Positions 10,368 to 20,329 are shown, counted from the first letter of the stretch. The stretch: DNA of 64,000 nucleotides from Pseudovibrio brasiliensis (GCF_018282095.1 NZ_CP074126.1:3638341-3702340), one strand, 5' to 3'. The notes: a model not told the origin generated them from the letters alone. Numbers and translations: made by a program.

Positions 10368-11558
10368 ATGAAAGCTCAAGACGCGTGGTCAGCACCCAAA
10401 CCTACCGCCCTCCTCGTTCTCGCAGATGGCACAGTCATTGAAGGCCGAGGCGTTGGAGCTCTTGGAAAAGCGTCCGGCGAAGTCTGCTTCAATACGGCAA
10501 TGACCGGGTATGAAGAGATTCTCACAGATCCTTCCTACGCAGGACAGATCATCACCTTCACGTTCCCTCATGTCGGCAATGTGGGAACCAACGAAGATGA
10601 TATCGAAACTGTAGACATGGAAGGCACCAATGGCGTTCGTGGTGCGATTCTGCGCACCGACATCACCACTCCTTCCAACTATCGCTCTGGCAATCACTTC
10701 GATGCCTGGCTCAAAGCCCGTGGTATTGTTGGTCTAACAGGCGTGGACACCCGAGCACTCACCGCCCTCATCCGCGAAAAAGGCATGCAGAACGCCATCA
10801 TCGCGCATAATCCTGAAGGCGAGTTTGATGTGGACGCACTGAAAGCAGAAGCGGCTAGCCTGCCAGATCTGGAAGGCATGGACCTTGCAAAAGGCGTCAG
10901 CACGCAGAAGACCTACGACTGGAACGAAACCACCTGGGAATGGAATGACGGTTTCGGAGCTCAGGAAAAGCCAGCCCACCATGTGGTTGCAATGGACTTC
11001 GGCGTAAAGCGTAACATCCTGCGCCTTCTGGCTGAAGCTGGCTGCCGTGTCACCGTTGTACCTGCAAACACCTCAGCTGATGACATCCTTGCATTGAAGC
11101 CGGACGGAGTGTTCCTCTCCAATGGTCCTGGCGATCCAGCTGCAACAGGTGAGTATGCAGTTCCAACCATTCAGGGTCTGGTAAAGTCCGGCCTGCCACT
11201 CTTCGGCATTTGCCTCGGTCACCAGATGCTGGCACTTGCTTTGGGCGGAACAACCCAGAAGATGCATCAGGGCCACCATGGTGCAAACCATCCGGTCCAC
11301 GATTACACCACCAACAAGGTTGAGATCACCAGCATGAACCACGGCTTTGCTGTGAGCGCTGGTAGCCTGCCAGATAACGTGGAAGAAACACACGTTTCTT
11401 TATTCGATGGCACCAACTGTGGTCTGCGTGTAAAAGATGCACCTGTCTTCTCAGTACAGCACCATCCGGAAGCATCCCCGGGCCCGCAGGACAGCCACTA
11501 CCTGTTCTCTCGCTTCATCGAGCAGATCGAGAACCACAAGGCTGCAGCGGCCGCATAA
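10368..11558 (+). CDS. carA: Carbamoyl-phosphate synthase small subunit
   Basis: This is the glutamine amidotransferase subunit. It hydrolyses glutamine and passes ammonia to CarB for carbamoyl phosphate, the precursor of arginine and pyrimidines. The N-terminal CPSase_sm_chain domain spans residues 10-140 and the class I GATase domain about 205-385. The nucleophile is Cys282 in FGICLGHQML, and the catalytic His366 and Glu368 lie in HHPEASPG. An upstream TTG at 10338 keeps the frame open, but ATG 10368 gives the usual 396 residues and is preferred, although its ribosome site is weak. carB lies 2.3 kb downstream, separated by a MerR gene, an AT-rich gap and an HTH gene. Confidence 0.97.
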   Translation: MKAQDAWSAPKPTALLVLADGTVIEGRGVGALGKASGEVCFNTAMTGYEEILTDPSYAGQIITFTFPHVGNVGTNEDDIETVDMEGTNGVRGAILRTDITTPSNYRSGNHFDAWLKARGIVGLTGVDTRALTALIREKGMQNAIIAHNPEGEFDVDALKAEAASLPDLEGMDLAKGVSTQKTYDWNETTWEWNDGFGAQEKPAHHVVAMDFGVKRNILRLLAEAGCRVTVVPANTSADDILALKPDGVFLSNGPGDPAATGEYAVPTIQGLVKSGLPLFGICLGHQMLALALGGTTQKMHQGHHGANHPVHDYTTNKVEITSMNHGFAVSAGSLPDNVEETHVSLFDGTNCGLRVKDAPVFSVQHHPEASPGPQDSHYLFSRFIEQIENHKAAAAA

Positions 11559-11584
11559 CTGAGCCAGACAGTGAAAAACGATTG

Positions 11585-11613
11585 AAAGCGGGGCCAGGTG
11601 TCCCGCTTTTTCT
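11585..11613 (+). terminator. Intrinsic terminator of carA
   Basis: AAAGCGGG pairs with CCCGCTTT around GCCAGGTGT, followed by a T-run. Confidence 0.85.
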
Positions 11614-11657
11614 TTGCCGGGAACCTGAGAGCCATGAGCTCTACAAACTCAGGACAA

Positions 11658-11688
11658 CAAAAAACCCGGCACCAATGGAGCCGGGTTC
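11658..11688 (-). terminator. Intrinsic terminator of the MerR gene
   Basis: Read on the minus strand, ACCCGGC pairs with GCCGGGT and leads into TTTTTT. It sits 25 bases past the stop at 11713. Confidence 0.85.
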
Positions 11689-11712
11689 CATATTAAGAAA
11701 ACAAAGAAGCGA

Positions 11713-12168
11713 TTAAGCTGCTTCTGTTTCCAGCATGTTGGTCAGTGCCTGAGAAACACCGCGAACTTCCGCAATCTGCTCTTGAAGCGCTTGCTCCTGC
11801 TCATGAAGCAGCTGCTCTTGCGCACCACAAATTTCCTGAAGTTCTTTAAGCTGGTCTGCACGAGGGCTGGAACCCTCAACAAGCTTGATAATGCGTCGAA
11901 CCTCTGCAAGCGTCAGACCGATCTTCTTGGCCTGCAAAATCACGCGCATACGACTTACGTCACGACCTCTGTAGAAGCGGCGTGCGCCACGACGTACAGG
12001 ATTAAGAAGGCCCTTCTCCTCATAGAAGCGAAGTGTACGCAGAGTTACACTAAACAACTCTGACATCTCAGAGATTGCCAGCAGCTGACCGTCCCCATCG
12101 TCCTCACGAATTGGTCCAGCGATATCTGCCGCGACATCTAGCTTACTAGGAATACTGTTCATTTCCAT
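11713..12168 (-). CDS. MerR-family transcriptional regulator
   Basis: This 151-residue DNA-binding regulator has a winged helix (about residues 30-100) with the MerR signature VTLRTLRFYEEKGLL, followed by RRFYRGRDVSRMRVI. The C-terminal part is a long dimerising coiled coil (GAQEQLLHEQEQALQEQ). There are no paired cysteines of the metal-sensing type, so the effector is unknown. Start ATG 12166-12168; a second in-frame ATG at 12162 is equally possible, and neither has a strong ribosome site. It lies between carA and carB but points the other way, towards carA. Regulation of the car genes would be conjecture. Confidence 0.9.
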   Translation of the reverse strand: MEMNSIPSKLDVAADIAGPIREDDGDGQLLAISEMSELFSVTLRTLRFYEEKGLLNPVRRGARRFYRGRDVSRMRVILQAKKIGLTLAEVRRIIKLVEGSSPRADQLKELQEICGAQEQLLHEQEQALQEQIAEVRGVSQALTNMLETEAA

Positions 12169-13087
12169 TTGCCCGGTGGTTTGTATGTTAAACCTTAGAA
12201 GAGTTACAAAAGCTCATCATTTCAGCTCCCCACCCGGTGCTTCCATGAATTCCCCTAATAACTTTTGTACTCCCCCACTTCTGTACTAGCTTGTGTAGTA
12301 GAATTTGATACCCACTCACACTGTAGAAGCTTTCCCATGTTCATATGAACATTGATCCAGGCATCTCCCAGTGAGGAATGAGTACCCCCACTTTCAAAGC
12401 CCTCTATGAAATCTATGATAATTCATATTGGACATCTCATAATCTACACAAGGAAACCGATAAAATATAGCCCGCCTTGGTATTTTTTACTTCGTAAATG
12501 CAACGTATACACTAGGGCATATCAGAATTAACATCATAAGTAGTTATACTAGATAAGTAATATGGAAAAATTTCGGCACATATTTTTGCTATGATGCTGA
12601 TCTATTCTACATTTCGCGTCATTTTTCCAAAGATGTTCCTGCGTTATCCGAGATGATATACTAGAAAACCGTCAATTACATATTGTCTATAATATGTGAA
12701 CATGACGAAGAGATAGCGAGAACGAACAATAAAACTTTTAACTACTCGCCTTCTTTAGATCTGCTCTGACTTTATTCTTTCTCAGCAAAACGAAAATTGG
12801 CCGACCAAATAACCGCACTGCACATTTTTTAAACAGGATGTTCATTTTTCGCGCTGCAAAACTTTTACCTTACCTCGCGTACAGAGGGGATAACGGGCAG
12901 TCTGATACATAAACAGGCAGGATATTGGGAAAATCGCACCAGCAAAATGCACTAAAAAATGCGCATTGCACAATTTTGGCCACCCAATTTCATTAATTGA
13001 AACTTCTTCAGCTTGTGCAAACCAAAACAATCAGGCAATAGCCAGAACTTCCATCACACAAAAATGCCGTGCCGTTAAAACCCGAAC
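12169..13087. other. AT-rich intergenic region without a recognised gene
   Basis: These 919 bases have a base composition clearly lower in GC than the flanking car genes. I see no convincing coding frame. It contains a perfect 16-base palindrome at 12337-12352. A 62-residue minus-strand frame at 12842-13030 was judged spurious. The stretch may be a remnant of transferred DNA or a long regulatory region. Confidence 0.6.
12337..12352. promoter_or_regulatory. Perfect 16-base palindrome, candidate operator
   Basis: ATGTTCATATGAACAT reads identically on both strands. It lies 170 bases upstream of the MerR start in a gene-free stretch. The cognate protein is unknown. Confidence 0.35.
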
Positions 13088-13348
13088 TTGCGTTTAGCCC
13101 TTCAAGAGGCCATTGACGATCCGTCTGATTTGAAACCTGAACGTGGCATGCCGATGCACATCCATCTTTTTGCCCTTCAGATTAGCCCGATAGAGGATGA
13201 GTTCGTTGAGCATGAGTATCTCCTTAATGAGCTGTATGAATGGAAAGCCACCTCAGCTTTATGTGCATCAATCGCACAGGCTTACAGAAGTTTTCCTGAT
13301 ACACCCACAATTATAAGCGCACAAATTGCGCCTCATCAAGGTAAATAG
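13088..13348 (+). CDS. Possible small hypothetical protein
   Basis: The 86-residue frame starts at TTG 13088 or, more naturally, at ATG 13148 or 13154. The composition is balanced (acidic, with LFALQISPIEDEFVEHEYLL), and a clean hairpin terminator begins at the stop codon, which favours a real gene. I recognise no family. It lies 110 bases ahead of the HTH gene in the AT-rich gap. It may also be a fragment of a decayed gene. Start and reality are both uncertain. Confidence 0.35.
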   Translation: MRLALQEAIDDPSDLKPERGMPMHIHLFALQISPIEDEFVEHEYLLNELYEWKATSALCASIAQAYRSFPDTPTIISAQIAPHQGK

Positions 13349-13369
13349 CGCAATTTTTGCGCCTTTTTC
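13348..13369 (+). terminator. Compact hairpin terminator
   Basis: GCGCAA (13348-13353) and TTGCGC (13357-13362) form a perfect stem with a TTT loop, followed by CTTTTTC. It begins at the last base of the stop codon of the preceding frame. Confidence 0.7.
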
Positions 13370-13458
13370 ATTCTATTGTATGCAATAGTACCAATGCAGA
13401 TTATTATGCATCAGTCTGTACAATGAATTTTCAGTCTGGGAATCATTAGGTTAGTATC

Positions 13459-13692
13459 ATGAAACCATCTCAGTTTCGGGCTTGGCGCAAGTCGATGGGT
13501 TATAAGCAAAAAGAGGCTGCAGAACGTCTCGGCTTAAAAAAACGAATGATTCAATATTACGAAAACGGCAATCGTGACGGTAAACCGGTAGAAATTCCTA
13601 AGTCTGTCCGATTGGCCTGCTATGCTCTGAGCAACGGCATTGCTGACTTTGATGGTGAGAAAACCACAGAGAACTCGACTTTAGCTGAATAA
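13459..13692 (+). CDS. Small XRE/Cro-CI-type HTH protein
   Basis: This is a 77-residue protein. Residues 4-45 form a helix-turn-helix of the Cro/CI type (FRAWRKSMGYKQKEAAERLG then MIQYYENG). The C-terminus has VRLACYALSNGI, a short helix common in small alphaproteobacterial XRE proteins. It probably represses or autoregulates. An inverted repeat CTATTG/CAATAG at 13373-13388, 70 bases upstream, is a candidate operator. A TAGGTTAG sequence lies ahead of the ATG. It is in the AT-rich gap between carA and carB and transcribed towards carB. No partner toxin is recognised beside it. Confidence 0.8.
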   Translation: MKPSQFRAWRKSMGYKQKEAAERLGLKKRMIQYYENGNRDGKPVEIPKSVRLACYALSNGIADFDGEKTTENSTLAE

Positions 13693-13810
13693 ACTCCCCT
13701 TAAGTCTTGAGAAAAAAAACCGGATTATTTCGGAAATAGGCGTTGGTTGGGGTTTATCATTACTCCAATATTTCTTATAACGCGCGCTCAGCCGACATAC
13801 TCCTATAGAG

Positions 13811-13846
13811 GGCACCACCAGAGCACCAATCGGGTGCACTGGTGCT
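13811..13846 (+). promoter_or_regulatory. carB leader with two mutually exclusive hairpins
   Basis: AGCACCA (13822-13828) can pair with TGGTGCT (13840-13846). Alternatively GCACC (13823-13827) can pair with GGTGC (13832-13836). The two cannot form together. The segment ends 25 bases before the carB ATG. Confidence 0.4.
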
Positions 13847-13871
13847 TAAACGCGAGCATATGTGAGTCACC

Positions 13872-16800
13872 ATGCCTAAACGCAATGACATCCAATCTAT
13901 CATGATCATCGGGGCTGGACCCATCGTGATTGGTCAAGCCTGTGAGTTCGATTATTCCGGAACTCAGGCTTGTAAGGCACTGCGAGATGAGGGCTACCGA
14001 ATAATCTTGGTGAACTCTAATCCGGCGACCATCATGACCGACCCGGATCTGGCTGACGCGACCTACATCGAGCCAATCACCGCAGACGCCGTTGAAAAGA
14101 TCATCGCCAAGGAAAAGCCGGACGCGCTCCTGCCAACCATGGGCGGACAGACCGCACTCAACTGCGCGCTGGAGCTGGACCGCAAAGGCGTGCTGAAGAA
14201 ACACGGTGTTGAGATGATCGGTGCAAAAGCCGACGTGATCGACAAGGCTGAAGACCGTGAGAAATTCCGCGCAGCAATGGATAAGATCGGCCTGGAAAAC
14301 CCACGCGCCGCAATCGCATCCTCTCCGCCAATCCTTGATGATGAAGGCAACATCACCGGATACGACCGCGGGGCAGGCTATGCTGAAGCCATGCGCCAGA
14401 TCGACACCATCGGCCTGCCGGCCATCATCCGCCCGGCTTTCACCCTGGGTGGCACCGGCGGCGGTGTAGCGTATAACCGTGAAGAGTACGAACAGATTGT
14501 TCGCTCCGGTATCGACGCGTCTCCAAACGGTCAGGTACTCATCGACGAAAGCTTGCTCGGCTGGAAAGAATACGAGATGGAAGTAGTTCGCGATACAGCG
14601 GACAACTGCATCATCATCTGTTCTATTGAGAACATCGACCCAATGGGTGTGCATACAGGCGACTCCATCACCGTCGCACCTGCCCTCACCCTGACGGACA
14701 AAGAATACCAGATCATGCGGAACGCCTCGATTGCAGTTCTGCGTGAGATCGGCGTGGAAACCGGCGGTTCCAACGTTCAGTTTGCGGTGAACCCGGACAA
14801 TGGACGTCTGGTCGTCATCGAAATGAACCCACGCGTATCCCGCTCTTCCGCTCTGGCATCCAAAGCAACCGGCTTCCCGATCGCAAAGATCGCGGCAAAG
14901 CTGGCAGTCGGCTACACACTGGACGAGCTGGAAAACGACATCACCGGCGGTGCAACACCAGCGTCCTTCGAACCAACAATCGACTACGTGGTCACCAAGA
15001 TCCCGCGCTTCGCATTCGAAAAGTTCCCGGGCTCTGAACCAACCCTGACCACTGCGATGAAGTCCGTTGGTGAAGTGATGGCCATTGGCCGGACCTTCAA
15101 GGAGAGCATGCAGAAAGCTCTGCGCGGTCTGGAAACCGGCCTCACCGGCCTCGATCCAATCGATGTAGATGGCCTCGGCCACGGCGACGATTCCAATGCC
15201 ATCCGCAAGGCGCTGGCTGTGCCAACTCCGACACGCCTGCTCAACGTTGCGCAGGCAATGCGCCTTGGTACCACCAACAAAGAGATCTTCGATATCTGTA
15301 AGATCGATCCATGGTTCCTTGAGCAGATCAGAGAAATCGTGGAGATGGAACAGAAGGTCGTTGAACACGGCTTGCCGAACAACACCGAAGCCATGCGCAT
15401 GGTCAAAGCCATGGGCTTCTCTGACAGCCGCTTGGCGGTTCTGGCAGAAACCACAGCCGACAAAGTCGCAACCCTCCGCGCTGAGTTGGATGTGAAGCCG
15501 GTCTACAAGCGCATCGACACTTGCGCAGCTGAGTTCGCTTCTCCGACCGCTTACATGTACTCCACCTATGAGACACCAACCGCTGGCTTGCCATCCTGTG
15601 AAGCACAGCCAAGCGAGCGCCAGAAGGTTGTTATTCTGGGCGGTGGTCCTAACCGTATCGGTCAGGGCATTGAGTTCGACTACTGCTGCTGTCACGCGGC
15701 CTTCGCTCTGAAGGACGCTGGCTACGAAGCCATCATGGTCAACTGTAACCCGGAAACGGTTTCCACCGACTACGACACCTCCGACCGTCTGTACTTCGAA
15801 CCACTCACCTCCGAAGACGTTCTGGAAATCCTGCGCCTTGAACAGTCCAAAGGCACCCTGAAGGGCGTGATCGTTCAGTTTGGTGGCCAAACCCCACTGA
15901 AACTGGCGGAAGCTCTCGTAGAAGCTGGCATCCCAATTCTGGGTACCGCACCGGACATGATCGACCTTGCAGAAGATCGCGACCGCTTCCTGCGCCTGCT
16001 GCACAAGATCGATCTGAAGCAACCAGAAAACGGCATCGCGTACTCTGTCGAACAGGGCCGCCTGATCGCCAACCAGCTTGGCCTGCCGCTCGTTGTTCGT
16101 CCTTCCTACGTACTGGGTGGCCGCGCAATGCAGATCATTCGCGACGAAGAAGCACTCAACAACTACCTGCTCGGCACTCTGCCAGAGCTAGTACCGCATG
16201 ATGTGCGCGCCAAGTACCCGAATGATAAGACCGGTCAGATCAACACCCTGCTCGGCACCAACCCGCTTCTGTTCGACCGTTACCTCGACGGCGCAATCGA
16301 AGTGGACGTGGATGCCCTGTGCGACGGCGAAGACGTCTTCATCTGTGGCATCATGGAGCACATTGAAGAAGCTGGCATCCATTCCGGCGACAGCGCATGT
16401 TCCCTGCCTGCATACACACTGGACGACAAAACCCTCGCTGAACTGGAAGAGCAGGCGCGCAAACTTGCTCTGGCTCTGAACGTTGTCGGCCTGATGAACG
16501 TACAGTTCGCAATCAAGGATGGAGAGATCTACGTTCTGGAAGTGAACCCACGCGCATCAAGAACCGTTCCGTTCGTGGCAAAAACCATCGGTGAGCCAAT
16601 CGCCAAGATCGCAGCACGCGTGATGGCTGGCGAGAAACTGTCAGCCTTTGATCTGAAGCCTAAGAAGCTGGATCACGTGGCGGTTAAAGAAGCTGTCTTC
16701 CCATTCGCTCGCTTCCCAGGCGTTGATACGGTCCTCGGCCCGGAAATGCGCTCCACTGGGGAAGTCATGGGTCTGGACACCGACTTCTCCTTCGCATTCG

Positions 16801-17234
16801 CCAAGTCTCAGCTCGGCGGTGGCACCGTTATTCCGGAAGGTGGAACTGTCTTCATCTCCTTGAAAGATGCAGACAAGCCGAAAATTCTTGAGGCAGCTAA
16901 AAAACTGGTCGCATCAGGATTTTCCATTATATCCACCGAGGGCACGCAAAGATACTTGGAAAACCAAGGCATCCCGTGCGCAAAGGTCAATAAGGTGCTT
17001 GAAGGGCGTCCTCATATCGTTGATGCTATCAAGAACGGAGAAGTTCAGCTCGTCTTCAATACAACCGAAGGCGCGCAAGCACTCTCTGACAGTCGGTCGC
17101 TTCGCCAAGCTGCGCTGATGAACAAGGTTCCTTACTACACGACAGTGGCAGGAGCCGTAGCAGCAGCTCAGGGCATTGAAGCTTTCCGCGCAAAAACGCT
17201 TGAAGTAAGGTCCCTACAATCTTACTTTTGCTAA
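13872..17234 (+). CDS. carB: Carbamoyl-phosphate synthase large subunit
   Basis: This 1120-residue catalytic subunit makes carbamoyl phosphate from bicarbonate, ammonia supplied by CarA, and two ATP. The two homologous ATP-grasp halves are visible. The first opens [20 protein letters not shown] and the second [20 protein letters not shown]; each carries its own LGG loop and metal-binding ExNPR motif ([14 protein letters not shown] and [14 protein letters not shown]). A C-terminal MGS-like allosteric domain (about residue 960 on) has [13 protein letters not shown]. The length is normal. The start fits the family exactly. Some bases ahead of it form alternative hairpins. An antisense frame of 739 codons over its first two thirds is a composition artefact. 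It ends in its own terminator before greA. Confidence 0.98.
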   Translation: MPKRNDIQSIMIIGAGPIVIGQACEFDYSGTQACKALRDEGYRIILVNSNPATIMTDPDLADATYIEPITADAVEKIIAKEKPDALLPTMGGQTALNCALELDRKGVLKKHGVEMIGAKADVIDKAEDREKFRAAMDKIGLENPRAAIASSPPILDDEGNITGYDRGAGYAEAMRQIDTIGLPAIIRPAFTLGGTGGGVAYNREEYEQIVRSGIDASPNGQVLIDESLLGWKEYEMEVVRDTADNCIIICSIENIDPMGVHTGDSITVAPALTLTDKEYQIMRNASIAVLREIGVETGGSNVQFAVNPDNGRLVVIEMNPRVSRSSALASKATGFPIAKIAAKLAVGYTLDELENDITGGATPASFEPTIDYVVTKIPRFAFEKFPGSEPTLTTAMKSVGEVMAIGRTFKESMQKALRGLETGLTGLDPIDVDGLGHGDDSNAIRKALAVPTPTRLLNVAQAMRLGTTNKEIFDICKIDPWFLEQIREIVEMEQKVVEHGLPNNTEAMRMVKAMGFSDSRLAVLAETTADKVATLRAELDVKPVYKRIDTCAAEFASPTAYMYSTYETPTAGLPSCEAQPSERQKVVILGGGPNRIGQGIEFDYCCCHAAFALKDAGYEAIMVNCNPETVSTDYDTSDRLYFEPLTSEDVLEILRLEQSKGTLKGVIVQFGGQTPLKLAEALVEAGIPILGTAPDMIDLAEDRDRFLRLLHKIDLKQPENGIAYSVEQGRLIANQLGLPLVVRPSYVLGGRAMQIIRDEEALNNYLLGTLPELVPHDVRAKYPNDKTGQINTLLGTNPLLFDRYLDGAIEVDVDALCDGEDVFICGIMEHIEEAGIHSGDSACSLPAYTLDDKTLAELEEQARKLALALNVVGLMNVQFAIKDGEIYVLEVNPRASRTVPFVAKTIGEPIAKIAARVMAGEKLSAFDLKPKKLDHVAVKEAVFPFARFPGVDTVLGPEMRSTGEVMGLDTDFSFAFAKSQLGGGTVIPEGGTVFISLKDADKPKILEAAKKLVASGFSIISTEGTQRYLENQGIPCAKVNKVLEGRPHIVDAIKNGEVQLVFNTTEGAQALSDSRSLRQAALMNKVPYYTTVAGAVAAAQGIEAFRAKTLEVRSLQSYFC

Positions 17235-17248
17235 GATAGCTTAACAGG

Positions 17249-17286
17249 TCCGGGTTGAGGCTTCTCAGCCCGGTCAGTTTTTTAGT
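17249..17286 (+). terminator. Intrinsic terminator of carB
   Basis: CCGGGTTGAG pairs with CTCAGCCCGG (one G-T pair) around GCTT, then TCAGTTTTTT. Confidence 0.85.
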
Positions 17287-17329
17287 GTGATGGGCCACAC
17301 CACCACAACGTTAGAAAGGTGTACGAGCC

Positions 17330-17803
17330 ATGGAAAAGGTACCTATGACGCCGGAAGGTTATGCGATGCTCACAGAAGAGCTGAAGCATCGCACGACCGG
17401 AGAACGCCCGCGCATTATCGCAGCCATTTCCGAAGCACGTGCTCACGGTGATCTTTCAGAGAATGCGGAATATCACGCAGCGAAAGAACAGCAGAGCCTG
17501 AACGAAGGCCGGATCAACGAACTGGAAAGTCTTCTCGGCCTTGCAGAAGTCATCGATCTGACCAAACTCAGCGGCGACACTGTAAAGTTTGGCGCAACTG
17601 TATCTCTCCTGGACGAAGATACTGAGGAAGAGAAGAAATACATGATCGTTGGCGATGTTGAAGCTGACGTGAAACGTGGCCGTATTTCCATCTCCTCCCC
17701 AATCGCTCGTGCGCTCATCGGCAAGTCCGTTGGCGACAGCGTTGAAGTTGCGGCACCAGGTGGCGCACGCGGTTACGAGATCGTCGAAGTCGAATTCGGT
17801 TAA
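17330..17803 (+). CDS. greA: Transcription elongation factor GreA
   Basis: This 157-residue factor rescues backtracked RNA polymerase by stimulating transcript cleavage. The N-terminal coiled coil (residues 1-75) has the acidic tip region [20 protein letters not shown], and the C-terminal FKBP-like domain has the [18 protein letters not shown] signature. It starts [11 protein letters not shown], as in other alphaproteobacteria. AGAAAGGTG precedes the ATG. It lies 95 bases after carB, behind the carB terminator, so it likely has its own promoter. Confidence 0.97.
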   Translation: MEKVPMTPEGYAMLTEELKHRTTGERPRIIAAISEARAHGDLSENAEYHAAKEQQSLNEGRINELESLLGLAEVIDLTKLSGDTVKFGATVSLLDEDTEEEKKYMIVGDVEADVKRGRISISSPIARALIGKSVGDSVEVAAPGGARGYEIVEVEFG

Positions 17804-18191
17804 GTAAATTATAGAGCTGAATTCATCGTTTCAAAGCTTCTCATGAACTGAGGTAATCTTTGAAGAAATTTAGCCCCCTATGATTTCAAGAAATAAAAGT
17901 GCCGCCTCGTGCGGCATTTTTTGTGCAACCCGCACGGGTTATCCACTAGTTGCAGAACAGGTAATCGGTTTTTTGATAAGTTAACGCATTCACTTCAAAC
18001 AGCCGAAAAAGCCGCAGAAAACTGCGACAATCTGGCACAGATCCCTGCTTAAAAAGCTCATATCACATCACAATCTGCGCTTACTCACACACTTTTAGGT
18101 ATATATTCGAAATTTAGCATAAATAAATCTACCTACTGTTAACCCTTGTAAATGCAAATGATCTCGACAAATTGACGGGAAATTTGCTGCC
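17804..18191. other. Intergenic region between greA and the chemoreceptor
   Basis: It holds the greA terminator near its start. The rest is AT-rich leader and promoter DNA for the chemoreceptor gene, with TATATATTCG near 18105 but no confident -35/-10 pair. Confidence 0.55.
17900..17922 (+). terminator. Intrinsic terminator of greA
   Basis: TGCCGC and GCGGCA flank CTCGT and are followed by TTTTTT. Confidence 0.85.
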
Positions 18192-19532
18192 ATGACCACC
18201 AATTCATTTTCAGGTCTGAAAAGCCAGCTCGGTTTTTTCAAAATCGATAGTCAGACCATACAAACACTTTCAGATCTCTGGCCGCTTGTTGAAGGCCACC
18301 TGACCCAGATTTTAAGTGATTTTTACAACCACGTTCAGCTTGATCCTGAGCTGAAAAAGAAGGTTGCGGGCAAAGTACCTGGCTTGAAATCAGCTCAAGC
18401 GAGCCACTGGAAGATCCTCTTCACCGCAGGCTTTGATTCCACCTACATGGAACGCGTCGACAAGATTGGCCGCGCGCACGTGTACACCGACCTTGAGCCG
18501 GATTGGTATATCGGTGGTTATACGTTTATCCTCGAAGAGCTGACCAAAGTCCTCTCCAGTAAGATGCGCTTTTCTCCGGGCCGCCTGTCCCGCAGCCTGA
18601 TTGCACTGCAAAAAGCCGTCATGTTCGACATGGGTCAGGCTGTTGCTGCGTATCACCGCCATTACACCGAAGAACGTGATGAACGCACCAACCAGCTAGA
18701 AACCGCAATCAACTCCTTCGAGCAGACTATCAGCAAACGTATGGAACTGACCGGCGAAGTGGGCTCACGCGTTGAGAACTCCGCCCTCACCCTGCGCGAA
18801 ACCTCTGAGCAGAGCCAGATGGCAGCAGAAGCCGCCAGTCAGTCTGCCGACTATACTGCATCTGACGTTCAAACCGGCGCTGCTGCCGTTGAAGAGATGT
18901 CTGCCAACGTCTCCGAGATCGGCAGTCAGGTCAGCCGCTCTGCAGAAACCGCCCGCACCGTGTCCAAGGACGCTGAGCGCACCAACGACACCGTTCTCGG
19001 CCTCCAGACCGCGACCAACGAGATCGGCGCCGTCACCGAGCTGATCAGTGCAATCGCAGAGCAGACCAACCTTCTCGCACTCAACGCCACCATTGAGGCA
19101 GCCCGTGCAGGTGAAGCAGGTCGAGGCTTTGCTGTTGTTGCAAGCGAAGTAAAAGACCTCGCCAGCCAGACCGGTCAGGCAACCGACGAGATCGCCTCCA
19201 AAATCAGCGCGATCCAGAGCGAAACCCGCCGCTGCGTGGAAGAGATCTCTGCAATCTCCCAGAAGATTGAGGAAGTCAGCTCCACCGCAACAGCGATCGC
19301 AGATGCCGTCGATCAGCAGACCGTGGCCACTAACGAGATCTCGTCCAGCATTCAGTCTGCCTCTCAAAATGCTCGAGGCGTAACCAACGAGCTGAGCAAC
19401 ATCCTCGCCACTGCTGAAGAATCCAAGCGTGCCGTTGCCACTGCGACCAGCGCCGCAACAGAGCTCAGCCAGCAGAGCGAAGCGATGTCCGAAGAAATCT
19501 CCCAATTCTTCACCAGCATCCGCACCATCTGA
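18192..19532 (+). CDS. Globin-coupled methyl-accepting chemotaxis protein
   Basis: This is a 446-residue soluble chemoreceptor. Residues 10-165 form a protoglobin sensor domain with the conserved [19 protein letters not shown] segment; His96 is the likely proximal haem ligand. Residues 190-440 form the MCP signalling domain with the hairpin tip [20 protein letters not shown], which contacts CheA and CheW. There is no transmembrane helix, so it acts in the cytoplasm like HemAT-type oxygen sensors. Binding of O2 or another gas to haem would alter kinase control and swimming. No che genes are adjacent, so it must feed a chemotaxis cluster elsewhere. Function is inferred from domains. Confidence 0.93.
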   Translation: MTTNSFSGLKSQLGFFKIDSQTIQTLSDLWPLVEGHLTQILSDFYNHVQLDPELKKKVAGKVPGLKSAQASHWKILFTAGFDSTYMERVDKIGRAHVYTDLEPDWYIGGYTFILEELTKVLSSKMRFSPGRLSRSLIALQKAVMFDMGQAVAAYHRHYTEERDERTNQLETAINSFEQTISKRMELTGEVGSRVENSALTLRETSEQSQMAAEAASQSADYTASDVQTGAAAVEEMSANVSEIGSQVSRSAETARTVSKDAERTNDTVLGLQTATNEIGAVTELISAIAEQTNLLALNATIEAARAGEAGRGFAVVASEVKDLASQTGQATDEIASKISAIQSETRRCVEEISAISQKIEEVSSTATAIADAVDQQTVATNEISSSIQSASQNARGVTNELSNILATAEESKRAVATATSAATELSQQSEAMSEEISQFFTSIRTI

Positions 19533-19563
19533 CGGCTGGCGATCACAAACTGAGAAATTGAAC

Positions 19564-19589
19564 GGCCTTCCAAACGGAGGGCCATTTTT
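19564..19589 (+). terminator. Intrinsic terminator of the chemoreceptor gene
   Basis: GGCCTTCC pairs with GGAGGGCC (one G-T pair) around AAAC, then ATTTTT. Confidence 0.8.
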
Positions 19590-19790
19590 CTATGCACAGA
19601 CATCCCGGCTTTCACACGACACCCAGAAGAGGCATAAACACGCCGATAAATCCCCTCTGGAAAGCCTTGTACAGTCGTACAGTGATGGGAGACATCACAG
19701 AGAGCGCCAAACAAGCTCAAACCGCACTGAAGGGCTTTACAACAGCTGGATAGTGACAATCACGGTCGGCAAGTGGACGTAATCGCTCAT

Positions 19791-19822
19791 AAAAAAACGG
19801 CCTTCCTACGCGAAGGCCGTTT
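19791..19822. terminator. Strong terminator downstream of lrp
   Basis: AAACGGCCTTC and GAAGGCCGTTT form an 11-base stem. Read on the minus strand it ends in TTTTTTT, 25 bases past the lrp stop. Confidence 0.85.
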
Positions 19823-19846
19823 GCAAGTTCTCCCAATATCGAAAGC

Positions 19847-20329
19847 CTAGAAATATTCAGGCTTGTCAATTGGCACGTTTGGCTCATCCTTGATACGGCG
19901 GATGGTCAGTGCTGTGCGAACGTGATCCACATTCTTGGTGGAGGTCACATCGCGAATAATAAAGTTCTGGAAGGTCTCCAGATCCTTGGCAGTGCAACGC
20001 ATGATGAAGTCAACTTCACCGGAAACCATATAGCTCTCCCGAACCAATGGCCATTCCTTGACTTGCGCTTCAAAAGCGACGAGATCATTCTCTGTTTGGT
20101 TATGCAATCCAACCATCACAAAGGCGGTGACTTCATATCCCAGTTGTTTCTCATCAAGTAGAGTGCGGTAGCCGCGAATGAGTCCTGCTTCTTCCAGGGC
20201 TCGAACCCTGCGCAAACATGGAGGCGCAGAAATTCCTACACGACGAGCCAGCTCAACATTGGTAATGCGGCCGTCTCCCTGCAGCTCCTTCAAAATTTGC
20301 CAGTCGATCGAATCCAGACGCGCTTTCAA
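19847..20329 (-). CDS. Lrp/AsnC-family transcriptional regulator
   Basis: This 160-residue regulator has an N-terminal helix-turn-helix (LDSIDWQILKELQGDGRIT, then VGISAPPCLRRVRALEEAGL) and a C-terminal RAM/AsnC ligand-binding domain that binds amino acids and builds octamers. The N-terminus is of the true Lrp type (SAPPCLRRV). The start is a TTG at 20327-20329, supported by AAAGGAG seven bases upstream; no ATG lies in the right place. It likely controls amino-acid metabolism genes. It diverges from the Elm1-like gene over a 160-base spacer that includes TTAACAGTTAA. Confidence 0.93.
   Translation of the reverse strand: MKARLDSIDWQILKELQGDGRITNVELARRVGISAPPCLRRVRALEEAGLIRGYRTLLDEKQLGYEVTAFVMVGLHNQTENDLVAFEAQVKEWPLVRESYMVSGEVDFIMRCTAKDLETFQNFIIRDVTSTKNVDHVRTALTIRRIKDEPNVPIDKPEYF

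Larger units (their letters stand above)
19533..19846. other. Intergenic region between the chemoreceptor and lrp
   Basis: It contains two terminators at its ends and about 200 bases between them with a TGTAC/GTACA inverted repeat near 19668-19681. No gene is supported; the open plus frame continuing from within the chemoreceptor is a shadow. Confidence 0.55.

Noticed and set aside
12842-13030. A 62-codon minus-strand frame in the AT-rich gap
   Set aside because: No ribosome site, mixed composition, no family.
13088-13692. Small ORF plus HTH gene as a toxin-antitoxin pair
   Set aside because: They are 110 bases apart, separated by a terminator-like hairpin, and the ORF has no toxin motif.
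13803-16022. A 739-codon minus-strand frame antisense to carB
   Set aside because: Long open antisense frames are expected over GC-biased carB codons; the product is Cys/His/Asp-rich nonsense without motifs.
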